Shown here piece by piece: positions 46,807-59,720 of a stretch of 64,000 nt of DNA. The notes beneath the pieces are model-generated. The model ran no database searches and was not told the DNA's origin. It saw only the letters and a program-made list of their open reading frames with translations. Within the stretch, counting starts at the first letter, position 1. The number at the start of each line of letters is the position of its first letter. The position numbers and the translations under genes were made by a program. Source of the stretch: Dugong dugon (Eukaryota > Chordata > Mammalia > Sirenia > Dugongidae); assembly GCA_030035585.1 (NCBI GenBank), contig CM057482.1:59028828-59092827 (forward strand), written 5' to 3'.

Positions 46807-48616
46807 AAAAATCAAGTTTGTATGTGGGCAGAAATGATCCAGTAGAGAAGCTGCATGAGGGAGCAGCTTCCTATTTGAAAGCTTGAAATCCCTGAGAAGG
46901 TGAGGGCTACATGATTCAGAGCCCCACACAAGGCTGGCCTTTGATGAGATGAGACACTGGTTTATTTTATAAGAGAAGACAAGATGTGTGGGTACAAATG
47001 CATGTACATTTGTAACGTTCCTGACCAGAGCATTCTTCTACATTCTCACTGGAGTGAAATTCGAGGTAGAGGAGGCATGAGGAGTAAGACTTTTGAGGGG
47101 AGAGGAGAAGGCATGAAATAGTCTCAGAACTGAGGAACACGACCTTCCAAGGCAAGATCAATCTCCTCCCTTTGATGCACAGACTCCCTCCCTCCTTCTC
47201 CACTCAGAGGTGAGAGGCAGCAGAAACAGTTTCTCCTGCCCTCTGGATTCTGGTTGAGTCCAGCCAATGGTGTTACTGGTAGGAGGTCAAGGAGAGGAAG
47301 TTAAGGCCAGTATTTATTCTCCTGACTCCCTTCTTGCAGAGACTTGTGGGTCACAGGTCCTTCCAGGAGCCCCTCTCCACAATGTTGCCCTTCGTGGTTT
47401 CCTAACACCCTGCCTGTGCTTCGCAAATAATCTCTTTATCAGACTCTTCTCAGATGATGGGGTTTGAGTGCATAATCTATTTCCTGTCTAACCCATGACC
47501 TGAGTGGCCCCAGAAAACAGGCTCCCACAATGAATTCGTGGGGTTGTTTTTCTCACCTCTTTGAGGGATTCAGGGATAACTTTGTTTTCAGGGAAAATGG
47601 GGTCGTGGTCATTCATAGCACTGCTGTCACTGAAGATTGGGGAGAACAAGGCATTAGACTTCAAGTGGTCAAGTCCTGTAATCACTAAAGTTTGTAGCAG
47701 CCATGGAAACCACATTAAATAGGGGAAAGGAGAGAAATTGGATGCTGTGACTATCCGTCCTACTGAGAAGGTGAGTGGTTAATCAGAGAGCCTTGAAGGA
47801 AGCTTTAAAGGAGTCCATGGGTTCCTGTGATCACAGGGCAGGCTGGGATGAGGCCCAAGTTCTGAGCTGGGCCCAACAGGATTGGTAAGGACACTGGTGG
47901 AGAAAAGACAGGACCCTGAGACGTGGGATGTGGACATGTGTTCAGATTCAGCTTGGACAAAAACTTTGGACCTCAAAAGCCCTCCTGCTCCTCCTATGAT
48001 AGTTGAGCAGGAAAGAAGCCTTCCCTGTATAAAAGACCCCTAGTGACATGGTCCAGTTCCATCACAAGCTAATGTGGTCTCCTCAAGACTCATCATTTTC
48101 TCCGCAGCTCTAACCTTCTGTCTGCTTCAAAACAAATTAGCCTATATACTGAAAAGTTTACAGAACCTTACCGTCTGTTTCAGCAGGAACCTGAGAGCAT
48201 GTGGACGATTAGATTTAAGGATATTGCACCAAGAACAATGAAATGTAGGCTTAAATGGGCCACAACCATCAATGGGTGCACTAACCTAGAATTTGAGAGA
48301 GTGTGTTGGCTTTAGCATCTGTGATGTTGATAGTGTGCTTGGTTGGTTTCTCCTCAGCACAAAAAGAAAAGTCCAAAGGTTCTGCTCAGCGTGTGTAGTC
48401 TACTCATCTGCTCCCACCATTCACTGCAAGAGGGCCCAGTGGACAATTCTTTCATGAAGGCATTAGAAAATGCATTGTTGGGTAGGGGAATATTAGGGTC
48501 TTTGAATGCTCTGTGATGGCTCTATTTGGAGCCTGGAAATAGCAATGGGTGGTACAGTAATAGAATCAGGTTCCCAAGGTGACAGTGACCAAGAAGTACT
48601 TAATTGTCTCTGTCAG
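46807..48616. other. Unassigned stretch
   Basis: 1.8 kb with no recognised repeat or gene. A TATA-like tgtataaaag is seen near 48027, but without other support. Openings such as 46967-47203 (-) and 47488-47715 (-) show no family resemblance. Confidence 0.5.
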
Positions 48617-49052
48617 TATGATGGTTAATGTTATGTGTCAATTTGGCTAGGCTGTGGTGTCCAGTTGTCTGGTCAAACACTAGTCTAGCTGTTGTTACAA
48701 AGTAAATACATGTGATTGAATCAGTTGGCCTCAAGAAAAGCAGGTTACCTTCCATAATGTGGGTGGACCTCAATCAATCAGTTGAAGAACTTAAGGGCAA
48801 AAAGGGAATTTCCCTAGGGTATGTTCTACCTCTAGACTATAAATAGACATTTTGCATAACACTCTTACTCCTCACTCTTGTCACCTGACCTATGGATTTT
48901 GGGACTGAAGCCTGCAGGAATCTCCAGCCTGTTACCTGACCCACAGATTTTCCATTTGCCAGCCTCCCACAATCACTTGAGCCAATCTTTTGAAATAAAT
49001 TTCTTTCTTTCTCTCTCTAGTTTTGTTTTTCTGGAGAATCCTGACTAAGACA
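48617..49052 (+). mobile_element. ERV-L-like solo LTR (older subfamily)
   Basis: 436 bp from tatgatggttaatg to cctgactaagaca. It has tctagactataaatag (TATA-like) near 48832 and aataaatttctttcttt with a short CT run. Flanks gtcag (48612-48616) and gtctg (49053-49057) match at four of five bases. It is diverged from the 56.2-kb LTR, with an MLT2-like middle. Confidence 0.8.
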
Positions 49053-49207
49053 GTCTGGATGGGCACAATTACCACAGTAAGATTAAGGAATTCATGTCAA
49101 AAGTCATGTTGAATACAGAGTCCATATTAATGAAATATATGGGAAGCTTGACATAAATCTGGAAGAAAATCTGGTTCTGACAGGAAAAAAAACTCAATTC
49201 ATCATTT

Positions 49208-49369
49208 TAAAAAAAAATCCAATTGCTGTCGAGTGGATTCCCACTCATAGTGACCCTATAGGACAGAGTAGAACTTCCCTATAGGGTTTCCAAGGAGCAG
49301 CTGGTGGATTCGAACTGCTGACCTTTTGGTTAGTAGCAGAATGCTTAACCACTGCACCAACAGGGCTCC
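49208..49369 (-). mobile_element. AfroSINE
   Basis: Antisense copy with gctgtcgagtggattcccac, agaacttccctatagggttt, ctgaccttttggttagtag and ccaacagggctccc. The flanking 49053-49207 and 49370-49640 show nothing else. Confidence 0.9.
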
Positions 49370-49639
49370 CAAGTCATCATAGGGAGGATTAATGACCTAA
49401 GCCACTTCCCAGACCTTCCAGATGCTTGATTGAGAGGAAGCCAAGTCCCTTTGAGAAAGAATCCTGCAACACAGCCATGGATGTATTCAGTGTTCTCATC
49501 CCACATGTCCCTCTGAGAGACCCTCAGTCATTTTCCTGGGGCTACTGTGCATTGGTAAAAGAAAATACCTAGCCTTTGCAGGTGTTAGCAGAAAATGGCT
49601 CTGAAATGCCCTGATCCTCAGAGGCCAAAAATGTCCTCT

Positions 49640-51590
49640 GGTCCACTAGGCAGTGTAGGGTCTTATGCAAGTCTGGTGATAGACAGATTCTTGGGCTGAT
49701 GCCATATAACAGTCGATCCAGTGGAGTAGTTGTCCCATCCTGTGGTTATTCCCCCAAACCAGAACGAGTACCGGGATAGATGCACTAAATAACTGTCAGA
49801 ATTCTGAAGTTTGTTCCCTATCATTATGCTAAGAAGATGCCCCATCCCATACTGAGATAGTAAAACATAAGAAATAAAACATCCCAATGGAAATTTCAGA
49901 GATTGGGCCAATATGTTACTTTAAAGGATTTGAAAAATGTCGGGGTGGTGATTACTACCACTTTCAAACACGTGAAAAAACTAAATGAGCCATGAAGATT
50001 GACAGAGGGTTATCTCAACATTTATCAGATGGTGATCCCAACTGCATCTACTGTTGCAGATGTATTATCTTTAATGAAGCAAATCAACGTTCTTGGCAGT
50101 TAGTATACAGCAAATGTTTGTTTTCTCATTGCTCTCAGTTTCATTTACATAGAATGGACACCAAGATACCGTTCCTATCTTGCTAAGGGTCAAGTCTCTT
50201 ACTCTCTGTCATAGAAGCCCAGGGAGACTGTGATTGTCTTGATGTGCCACAAAACCTACATTAATCCATATATTGGTGCATTATGCTAGCTAGACTACAT
50301 GAGAGGAAGTAGCAGCACGTTAGGTGTGTTAGTAAGAAACATGCCTACCAGCGGTTAGGAGATAAATTCTATGAAAATTCAGAGGACTGTCATGTGGCTG
50401 AATTTTATAGGGGTCCAGTGGTCTGGCTCACATTAAGATATACCCCACAAAGTGAAAGGCACACTGTTGCACTAGATAAATTCTATGAAAATTCAGAGGA
50501 CTGTCATGTGGCTGAATTTTATAGGGGTCCAGTGGTCTGGCTCACATTAAGATATACCCCACAAAGTGAAAGGCACACTGTTGCACTAATCGTGCACACA
50601 CACAAGATACAAAACTTGGTGGTCCATTTTTGATGTTGTAGGCAATGATAAGTTGCAAGGTCTGAGGGAGGAAGGACTAAAGCAAGCAAAGGCTTTTGGG
50701 TAGGTCGGGATTGTGGTGAATGCTGCCCTGCCCTGGGCCTCATGAAACCGCGCGTCTGATGGTGTCTGAAGTGTCTGGGGCAGACAGAGACTCAAGGAAG
50801 TTGATGGCAAGTCTTGATCAGAGTATCCCAGCACAGGCCGCTAGGACTTAAGTCCATGCTGTCTTGTTCTGATAACTATTCTTCATTTAAAAAGCAGCTC
50901 CTTGCTTGCCACTGCACCTGGCTGACACTGATAGTGGGAAGCAGAGCGACTGTGCAACTTGAGCTGTGCTACATAAACGTCACCCCTAGGGGCATGGACA
51001 CTAAACATGCACAGAGGCATTCTGTTGTAAAATATGCTGTGTGGGTGAGGCTGGGCCTAAGCAGGTCTACAAGGTGCACTGCAGGAGGAGAAGGCTGAGG
51101 GTCCCACAAGTCCTGTGTCTGCTGCTTTACCATGTCTCCCTCAAATCCCATGGCCTTGTGGGGAGTGGCCTTGTCAAGTGGTCACTTCTAGTGCCTAATG
51201 CAAGCACAGAGAGGACAGAACCCTCCTTGGAGCAGAAGTGACTGAGGTGTTGGCACAACTGTGACAAGGATAACTGGCCATGGTAGGCAACAACACATAG
51301 CAGTGCCATGCTCTGTTCCTTTCATGCTGTCTTCTATTATTGAGAAGCAGAATGTAATGACCATTGGATTGTCCAACTACTAACTCTAGAGACAGTGTCA
51401 GGAGGAGATGGACAAATTCATGCCACATTTTGATGACAGGAAAGATGGTGGGGCTTTTAGTGTCTCCTCTGTTGCAGATGTGACCTTTTTGTCTACTGAG
51501 GAACAGACTCACAGCCAAGCAGAACACCTTCCATTTGCTCCTCAGCCCCACTCTCCAGCTCTCTTCCCACTGTGTCCAAAGAGGCTGGCC
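49640..51590 (+). pseudogene. Very decayed ERV-L-like pol
   Basis: Similarity to the other ERV-L copies is low but in order. The area before RT is near 49920-50000 (ggggtggtgattactacc). RT motif-A surroundings are near 50030-50130 (gatggtgatcccaactgc, aagcaaatcaacg). A possible active-site region is near 50250-50290. The RNase H region is near 50814-51098, where the frame reads DNYSSFKKQLLACH like the SPFQKQLL of the 53.8-kb copy. Further traces run to about 51590. No frame is usable. It looks older than the 53-56 kb copy. It contains the 114-bp tandem duplication. Confidence 0.55.
50361..50588. repeat. Perfect 114-bp tandem duplication
   Basis: Two adjacent 114-bp copies, 50361-50474 and 50475-50588, with no difference between them. 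114 is a multiple of three, so one plus-strand frame (50394-50633) repeats a 38-residue block (AEFYRGPVVWLTLRYTPQSE is in each). The surrounding ERV-like sequence is strongly decayed, so the duplication must be much younger. Confidence 0.95.
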
Positions 51591-52110
51591 TGAAGGACAG
51601 CATCTCCAGTGTCTCTTGTCTTCAGCATTGGCTTGGTTCAGTCACTAGGAAGGACTGATGGAAATCCCAGGGAGAGAAGCAGGTACCTAAGAGGAGTTCC
51701 CAGCTCCTCCCTGGGAAGTGACTCAAGCTGGCAGCACACTCAGCAGAAGGCCAGGCTTCTGCCTGGGTCCCTGTGCACACAGCTCCACATCTCCAGGTCT
51801 GATGACTGCTCTCCTGCACTCTCAGAGATTTAGAGGTGGAGTTGGTGCCCTGACTAGCCCAGAAGGATTACACTACCCCTGGTAAATTCCCTTTAAGTGA
51901 CCTGATTTGATCTGTCCTCTGTTTGCAGCCAGGCCCAGATGATGCACTGCGGAGCATGATAAAGGAGCCAGGCATACAGAGCATGTCCACTGTGTGTGTG
52001 ATCTGTATCTGAAAATGCAACCTGTCTTCCAGTGCAATAATTTGCTCCAGCCACTCCAGGTGCTTGGGTACAGGCAGGAAGGCCAGGCGCTGTCATATGT
52101 TGACAGAGTC
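51591..52110. other. No feature recognised
   Basis: Apparently non-repetitive; openings on both strands overlap and resemble no family. Confidence 0.55.
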
Positions 52111-52625
52111 TGTAATGGACTGAATTGTGTCCCCCAAAAATATGTGTGTCATTTGTCTAGGCCATAATTCCCATTATCATGTGATTGTCCACCATTTTGT
52201 ATCTGATGTGATTTCTGTATGTGTTGTAAATCTTACCTCTGTGATGTTTATGAGGTGGGATAGGTGGAAGTTATGTTAATGAGGCAGGACTCAATCTACA
52301 AGATTGGATTGTGTCTTAAGCCAATCTCCTTTGAGATATAAAACAGAGAGGCGAGCAGAGAGATGGGGGACCTCATACCACCAAGCACCAGAAGAAGAGT
52401 GTGTCCTTTGGACGTAGGGTTCCTGAGCAGAGAAGCTCCTTCCTAGTCCAGGGGAAGACTGATGACAAGGGCCTTCCTCCAGAGCTGACAGAGAAAGACT
52501 TCCCCTGGAGCTGATGTCCTGAATCTGGACTTCTCACCTACTAGACTGTGAGAGAATAAACTTCTGTTTGTTAAAGCCATCCACCTGTGATATTTATGTT
52601 ACAGCAGCAGTAGATGACTAAGACA
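52111..52625 (+). mobile_element. MaLR-like solo LTR with perfect 5-bp duplication
   Basis: A 515-bp sense LTR from tgtaatggactgaattg to gactaagaca, flanked by gagtc on both sides (52106-52110 and 52626-52630). It includes gagatataaaacag (TATA-like, near 52334) and gagaataaacttc (poly(A)-signal-like, near 52551). Confidence 0.93.
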
Positions 52626-52630
52626 GAGTC

Positions 52631-53070
52631 TGAGTCTAAGAACGAAAATAGAAAGCTAGGTTATCAGGGAGCTGACGTGGAGAGTGAGAAAAGAGGAATT
52701 GGTTTGGAGGCTTCTGTGGGTAAAGGTTTGTTTTTGATGGTGCTCTGGAGTAAATGATTGGAAGTGTTGGAGGCATCAGAAAGTGAGACATTGGGAATCA
52801 AGGTTCCAGGTGCCTGTCTGGTGTTGGGCTCAGTGTTTAACAGGGGAGGTAGAGAAGATGGGAGGACACATCAAGTGGGAGAGAAAAACTGCCTTTTATT
52901 GGCGGGGTTCAGGGAACACCTAGGTTTCAACAAGGCAAAGGAGAGGGGAGCAGATTGAAAAAGGAGGAAACTGCCTTCTCTCTGGAAAGCCTGAGCAGAG
53001 GCTCCTCTGGAGCTTTAAGTCAGGTGCACATGAAGGCTAAGATCAGACTCTGAAATAAGAATGAGTCGCC
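52631..53070. other. No feature recognised
   Basis: About 440 bp of purine-rich sequence between a solo LTR and ERV-L pol. Confidence 0.55.
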
Positions 53071-53074
53071 TTTT

Positions 53075-53640
53075 ATTGGAGAAGGACAGAGGATTATCAG
53101 AAACTTAACCAGGTGGTGACTCCTATTTCAGCTGCTGTTCCAGATGTAGTTTCATTATTTGAGCAAATTAATACATCTCCTGGTACTTGGTATGCAGCTA
53201 TTGATCTGGCTAATGCTTTTTTCTCCTCACTTGTTTCAAAAGACCACCAGAAGCAGTTTTCCTTCAGCTGGCAAGGCCATCAATGCACCTTCACTGTCCT
53301 ACCTCAAGGGGATAATCAACTCTCCATCCCTATGTCACAATTCAGTCCACAAGGACCTCGATGGCATTTACCTTACTCAAGATGTCACACTGGTCCATTA
53401 CACTGATGACATTATGCAGACTGGACCTAGTAAGGAAGAAGTCTCAATGACTCTGAACTTATTGGTAAAACATTTGCATGCTAGAGTGTGGGAAATTAAT
53501 CCCAGAAATATTCAGGTGCCTTCCACCTCAGTGAAATTTCTAAGAGTCCAGCGGCATGGGGCATGTTGAAATATTCCTTCTAAAGTGAAGGATAAGTTGT
53601 TACATCTGGCCCATCCTACATCTAAATAGGAGGCAGTACG
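53075..53640 (+). pseudogene. ERV-L reverse transcriptase remnant
   Basis: The best RT in the window. Frame 53113-53406 has motif A (YAAIDLANAFFSS) with its catalytic Asp, then QFSFSWQGHQCTFTVLPQG. A frameshift near 53310 moves the reading to frame 53159-53569, which holds motif C as HYTDDIMQTG with both Asp present, and then LRVQRHGAC-type thumb residues (KFLRVQRHG). RT of this class copies viral RNA primed by a tRNA. The palm is thus partly preserved, but the protein cannot be made. The copy begins abruptly near 53075 with no gag or 5' LTR. Confidence 0.88.
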
Positions 53641-54720
53641 CCTGGCAGGACTCTTTGGATTTTGGAGGCAGTGTATCCATCATTTGGATGTACTACTCCA
53701 ACCTATTTATCAAGTAACTCGGAAAGCTGCTAGTTTTTAGTGGGGCTCATAACAAGAGAAGCCTCTGAAGCAGGTGCAGGCTGCTATGCAAGACATTTTG
53801 CCACTTGGGCTTATGCTTAGCTGATAATATGGTGCTTGAAGTGTCAGTGGCAAATAGTGATGCTGTTTGCAGTCTTTGGCAGGCCCCTATTGGTGAATCA
53901 CAGGGAAGAACCTTAGGATTTTGGAGTAAAGTACTGCCATGCTCTGCACATAACTACTCTCCTTTTCAGAAACAGCTTTTGGTCTTACTGGACCTCAGTA
54001 GAGACTAAATGCTTAATCATGGCCCACAAAGTCACTATGCAGTCTAAGGTGCCCATCACGAACTGGGTGTTGTCTGACCCACAGAGTCATGAAGTTGGAC
54101 ATGCACAGCAGCACTACAGCATTAAATGGACGTGGTATACACTAGATCAGGCTTGAGCAGGACCTGAAGGTACAAATAAGTAGCATGAGGAAGTGGACCA
54201 AATACCCATGGTCTCTACTCCTGTCACATTACTTTCCCTCTCCTAGTTTGCACCTATGGCCTCGTGGGAAGTTCCTTATGATTAGTTGGCTGAGGAAGAA
54301 AAAACTTGTGCCTAGTTTACAGATGGTTCTACGCAATATGCAGGCACCACTTGAAAGTGGACAGCTGCAGCACTGCAGCCCCTTTCTGGGACCTCCAGGA
54401 AGGATAGTGGCGAAGTAAAATCCTCCTAATGAGCAGAACTTCCACCAGTGCACCTGGTTGTTTACTTTGCTTGGAAGGAGAAATGATCAGATGTGCGATT
54501 GTATACTAATTCATGAGCTGTGGCCAATGGTTCAGCTGGATGTTCAGGGACTCGGAAGGAACATGATTGGGAAACTGGTGACAAGGAGGTATGGGTGAGA
54601 GTGATGTGAATAGACCCCTTTCAGAGGGACAAAGAAGTGAAGATATTTGTGTCTTGTGTGAATGTTCACTAAATTGTGGAGTCAGCAGAGAAGGATTTTA
54701 ACAATCAAGTCAATAAGATG
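53641..54720 (+). pseudogene. ERV-L RNase H and connection region
   Basis: Connection/RNase H remnants: frame 53805-54008 reads VLEVSVANSDAVCSLWQAPI and LGFWSKVLPCSAHNYSPF. Downstream a putative RNase H part is near 54290-54600 (the YTNS/YTDS-like position is near 54500, where the Asp codon seen in the 43.3-kb copy appears changed). Several stops. Confidence 0.75.
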
Positions 54721-55500
54721 ACTTGTTCTGTGAAAACTAGTCATCACCCTTCCACACCCAGTCCTGTCATTGTCTAATGGGCTCATGAAAAAAGTGGAAA
54801 TGGTGGCAGAGATGGAGGTTATGTATGGGCTCAGCAACACAGACTTCCACTCACCAAGGCCGACTTGGCTACAGCCACTGCTGAGTGCCCAATCTGCCAG
54901 CAGCAGACACCAACACTGAATCCCCACTATGGCACCATTCCTTGAGGTGATAAGCCAGTAACCTGGTGGCAGGCTGATTACATTGGACTGCTTTCATCAT
55001 GTAAAGGGTAGCGTTTCATTCTTACTGGAATATATACTTACTCTGGATAGGGATTTGCCTTCCCTGCACAAAATGTCTCTGACAAAACTACCCTCCATTG
55101 ACTCACAGAATGATTATCCACCATCATAGTATCCCAGACAGCATCTGGTTGGATCAAGGGACTCTCAGCAAATGAAGTATGGCAATGGGACCCTTCTCAT
55201 AGAATTTAGTGGTCTTACCACATTACTCATTATCCTGAAGCAGCAGCCTTGATAGAATGATGGAATGGTCTTCTAAAGACACAATTATGGCACCAGCTAG
55301 GTGACAACACTTTGCAGGGTTGGGTCAGTGTGCTCCAGGAGGCTGTATATATGTTCTAAATTAGCATCCATATATGGTGCTGTTTCTCCCATAGCCAGGA
55401 TTTACAGTTCCATGAATCAAGGGGCGGAGATGGGAGTAACACCACTCACTATTACCTCTAGTGACCCACTCACAAAATTTTCGCTTCCTGTCTCTCTGAC
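54721..55500 (+). pseudogene. ERV-L integrase remnant
   Basis: The zinc module can be read near 54780-54910 (the DNA for HEKSGNGG- and CPICQQQTPT-like residues) and the core start near 54960-55050. The C-terminal part is in frame 55301-55531 (YGAVSPIARIYSSMNQGAE, PLTITSSDPLTKFSL), matching the end of the 43.5-44.3 kb copy. It is split by stops, for example after SG in TYSG. It joins directly to the dUTPase-like region. Confidence 0.78.
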
Positions 55501-56001
55501 CCTATGTTTTGTGGTTCTAGAGATATCTTAGTTCCAAAGGGAGGAATGCACCCATCTAGATACAGAGCACTGATTCTATTGTACTGAAAGTTAAGAATGC
55601 CACCCAGCCACTTTAGGATCCTCATGCCTCTGGATCAATAGGCAAATAAGGCAGTTACCATTTTGGCTGGTGTGATTGATCCTGTCTACCAAGGGGAAAG
55701 CAGACTGATGCTGCATAATGGAAGTAAAAAACAGTATGTCTGGAATTCAGGACATCCATTAGAGCGTCTCTTAGTACTATCATGCCCGGTGATTAAAGTC
55801 AATGGAAAACTACAGCAACCCAATTCCAACATGACTACTAATGGCCCAGACCCTTCAGGAATGAAAGTTTGGGTCACTCCACCAGGAAAACAGCCACAAC
55901 CAGCTGAGGTGCTTCCTGACAGTAAAGGGAATACGGAATGTGTGGTGGAAGAAGGTAGTTTTAAATACCAGTTACGACCATGTGGCCAATTGCAGAAATG
56001 A
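55501..56001 (+). pseudogene. dUTPase-like domain of the ERV-L pol
   Basis: Open frame from about 55642 to 56001 after an upstream TAG (55639). It contains GVIDPVYQGE, matching the GVID-x-x-Y-x-GE signature of dUTPase motif III, followed by the VKVNGKLQQP-like (IKVNGKLQQP) and VWVTPPGKQPQPAEVLP tail and a C-terminal YQLRP segment. The N-terminal part (55501-55641) is traceable in the same region but has stops. ERV-L elements are known to carry a dUTPase domain after integrase and to lack env, which fits. dUTPase removes dUTP to keep uracil out of viral DNA. Motifs I, II, IV and V were not verified. Confidence 0.72.
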
Positions 56002-56226
56002 GGACTTCATTTGTTATGAGTATTTCTTCCTTGTATGTGTGCATCAAATATTTTTGTTTTCTTCACTTATAAAATATAAGATGTAAACGGGGCTAGGACC
56101 TTTTCAATTGTACGCATGTTAGCTGTATCATGTTAGGCGCAAATATAACTTTAAAATTGTCTTTATTTAGAGATTGTGTATGGTTTAAGGAGATGTGTAC
56201 AGGTGTCAAGTTGACAAGGGGTGGAC

Positions 56227-56805
56227 TGTGACAGTTAAGGTTGTGTGTCAACTTGGCTGGGCCATGATTCTCAGTGGTTTGGCAGTCACATAATGATATA
56301 GTTTGGCAGTTTGGTAATGACGTAGTCCTCCTCCGTGATGTGATCTGATGTGGTCAATCAGTTGTAAGTGGAGTTTCCTTAAGGGTGTGGCCAATATATA
56401 TAGATAGACTTTCTGGCAAAGCTTATTTGCTTGCTCTGGATCCTGCATCTGGCTCGTCATCATCTGACCTCTGGTTCTAGGGACTCAAGCCAGCTGCCTG
56501 CCATATTGCCTATCAGTCTTGGAATTTGTCAGCCTCTGCAACATGTGAGCCAGCAGCTTGCCATCTTACCTGATGATCTTGCATTTGTCAGCCCCTGCAG
56601 CTAGATGAGTCAGGAGAATCCTCCAGTCTGACACCTGACCCATGGAGTTAGGAGTTGCCAGCCTCTACAACTGCATGAGTCATTTCCTTGAAATAGATCT
56701 CTCTCTATATATATATACATATATATATACATATACATATACATATACATTGCATATACATAAGCTTCATTGGTTTTGCTTCTCTAGACAACCCAGCCTA
56801 AGACA
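56227..56805 (+). mobile_element. ERV-L 3' LTR
   Basis: 579 bp from tgtgacagttaaggttg to ccagcctaagaca. A purine tract (acaaggggtgga, 56213-56225) lies just upstream and could be the polypurine tract. It contains gtggccaatatatatag and a long TA/CATA repeat (about 56705-56763) after the poly(A)-signal position. It directly follows the dUTPase-like region with no env between, as expected for ERV-L. Confidence 0.9.
56703..56763. repeat. (TA)n/(CATA)n microsatellite in LTR
   Basis: About 60 bp of TA and CATA units at the place where the family carries its CT/TA repeat; the longest expansion among the copies here. Confidence 0.85.
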
Positions 56806-58245
<1,440 letters not shown>

Positions 58246-58432
58246 GGTGTTGTCTTTTGCCATCGAGTTGATTCTGACTCATTGTGACTCCATGTGTTAC
58301 AGAGCAGAACTGCTCCATAGGGTTTTCTTGGCTGTAGTGTTTACAGAAACAGGTTGCCAGGCCTTTTCTTCTGTGGTGCTGCTGGGTGATTTGAACCACC
58401 AACGTTTTAGTTACCAGCCAAGTGCAAACTGT
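58246..58432 (-). mobile_element. AfroSINE, ttttcttggctgt form
   Basis: Antisense copy with gccatcgagttgattctgac, agaactgctccatagggttt, aacaggttgccaggcc and a reversed head ccaacgttttagttacc. Confidence 0.88.
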
Positions 58433-58597
58433 TTTCATCTCCCAGGGACCTCATTAGATTATGTATATCTATACATACATGTGTGCTATGCATGGCTACA
58501 AAAGAAGTCCTAAGAAAATGAGGGCTTTCCCTAATTGTGTGCTTCCCCATTCATAAGCATGTTTTCAAATGTAACTGTGTTTACACTAATATCTATA

Positions 58598-58796
58598 AAC
58601 CAAAACCAAACCTGTTGCCATCAAGTTGATTCCAACTCATAGGGACCCTATAGGATGGAGGACTGCTCTGTAGGGTTTCCAAGACTGTAATCTTTATGGA
58701 AGAAAACTGTCACATCTTTCTCCAGCATAGTAGCTGGTGGGTTTAAACCACTTTCAGTTAGCAGCTGAGCATTTAACCACTGCACCACCAGTGTTC
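58598..58796 (-). mobile_element. AfroSINE
   Basis: Antisense copy with ttgccatcaagttgattcc, ctctgtagggtttccaag, ttcagttagcagctgagc and caccaccagtgttc. It has the extra middle block aatctttatggaag. Confidence 0.9.
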
Positions 58797-58865
58797 TATA
58801 CTAATACCTATACTGACTTACAAGTCCTGCACAGTTAAGCACAAGAAAGTCTACCTACACTTATA

Positions 58866-59720
58866 GGACAAGGGCAAGGAAGATCACCCACACCTGTGGA
58901 GTGAGGATGAGGATGCCCACTGCAAACTTGTGTGGGCAAGCAAGAGGTTGCCTACCCACAACTGTGGGAATGAGGATGAGGATGCCCACTACACACCTGT
59001 GGGGATGAGGGTGAGGGTGCCTGTGATGGTTAAGATTGTATGTCAACTTGGCTGGGCCATGATTCTCAGTGTTTTAATGTGATCACTCCCATGATTGAAT
59101 ATACTGGAGCACCAATCAGTTGAAAGGGAGTCTCCTTGAGGATGTGGCCTGCAACTGAATATAAGCAGACTTTCTAGCTTTTTCCTCTCTCAGGATCCTG
59201 CGGCTGCCTCCTGTCATCTCATCTCCAATTCTTGGGACTTGAGCTGTCAGCTTATCAGCCGAACTTGGGATTTGTCAATCTTCACAGCCTATGAGCAGAA
59301 CCCTGCTCTCTGACCTGCTGATCTTGGGTTCGGCAGCCCCCGCAGCTACGTAAATCAGGAGAAACCTTGTAGTCTTGCCTGCCAATCTTGGAATTCGTTA
59401 ATCTTCACAGCCTGTGAGCAGAAGCCCTGCTCTCTGACATGCCGATCTTGGGCTCACCAGCTTCTGCAGCTGCATGACTTAAGAGAGGCCTTTACCCTGA
59501 TCCACGGACTTGGGATGTTCTGGCCTCTACAATCTCATGAGCTATTTCTTTGGTATAAATCTCTCTATATATACATACTGATATGCTTTACTGGTTTTGC
59601 TTCTCTAGAGAACCAAACCTAAGACAGTACCCATTTCCCACCTTCAGGGATGAGGGAAAGAATGCCCACCCACACTTATGTAGGCAAGCGTGAGGATATC
59701 CACTGCACAACAGCATGGAG
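58866..59720. repeat. Degenerate minisatellite, split by an LTR
   Basis: Imperfect repeats of roughly 32-36 bp built around gaggatgaggatgcccact and acacctgtgggga-like units. Units are clear at 58900-59021 and, after the LTR at 59022-59626, fainter at 59640-59710 (agggaaagaatgcccaccc, gtgaggatatccactgc). Confidence 0.7.
59022..59626 (+). mobile_element. ERV-L-type solo LTR in minisatellite
   Basis: 605 bp from tgtgatggttaagattg to ccaaacctaagaca. Flanks gtgcc (59017-59021) and gtacc (59627-59631) match at four of five. The R/U5 area has the tataaatctctctatatat repeat typical of the family. The middle contains an internal near-duplication (ttcacagcctatgagcagaa near 59281 and ttcacagcctgtgagcagaa near 59403). 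Confidence 0.85.

Noticed and set aside
48020..48120. TATA-like element followed by possible 5' UTR
   Set aside because: A single tataaaag motif without downstream coding sequence or LTR ends is not enough.
58866..59021. Possible CRISPR-like array
   Set aside because: Units are imperfect, contiguous without unique spacers, and the genome is mammalian; it is a minisatellite.
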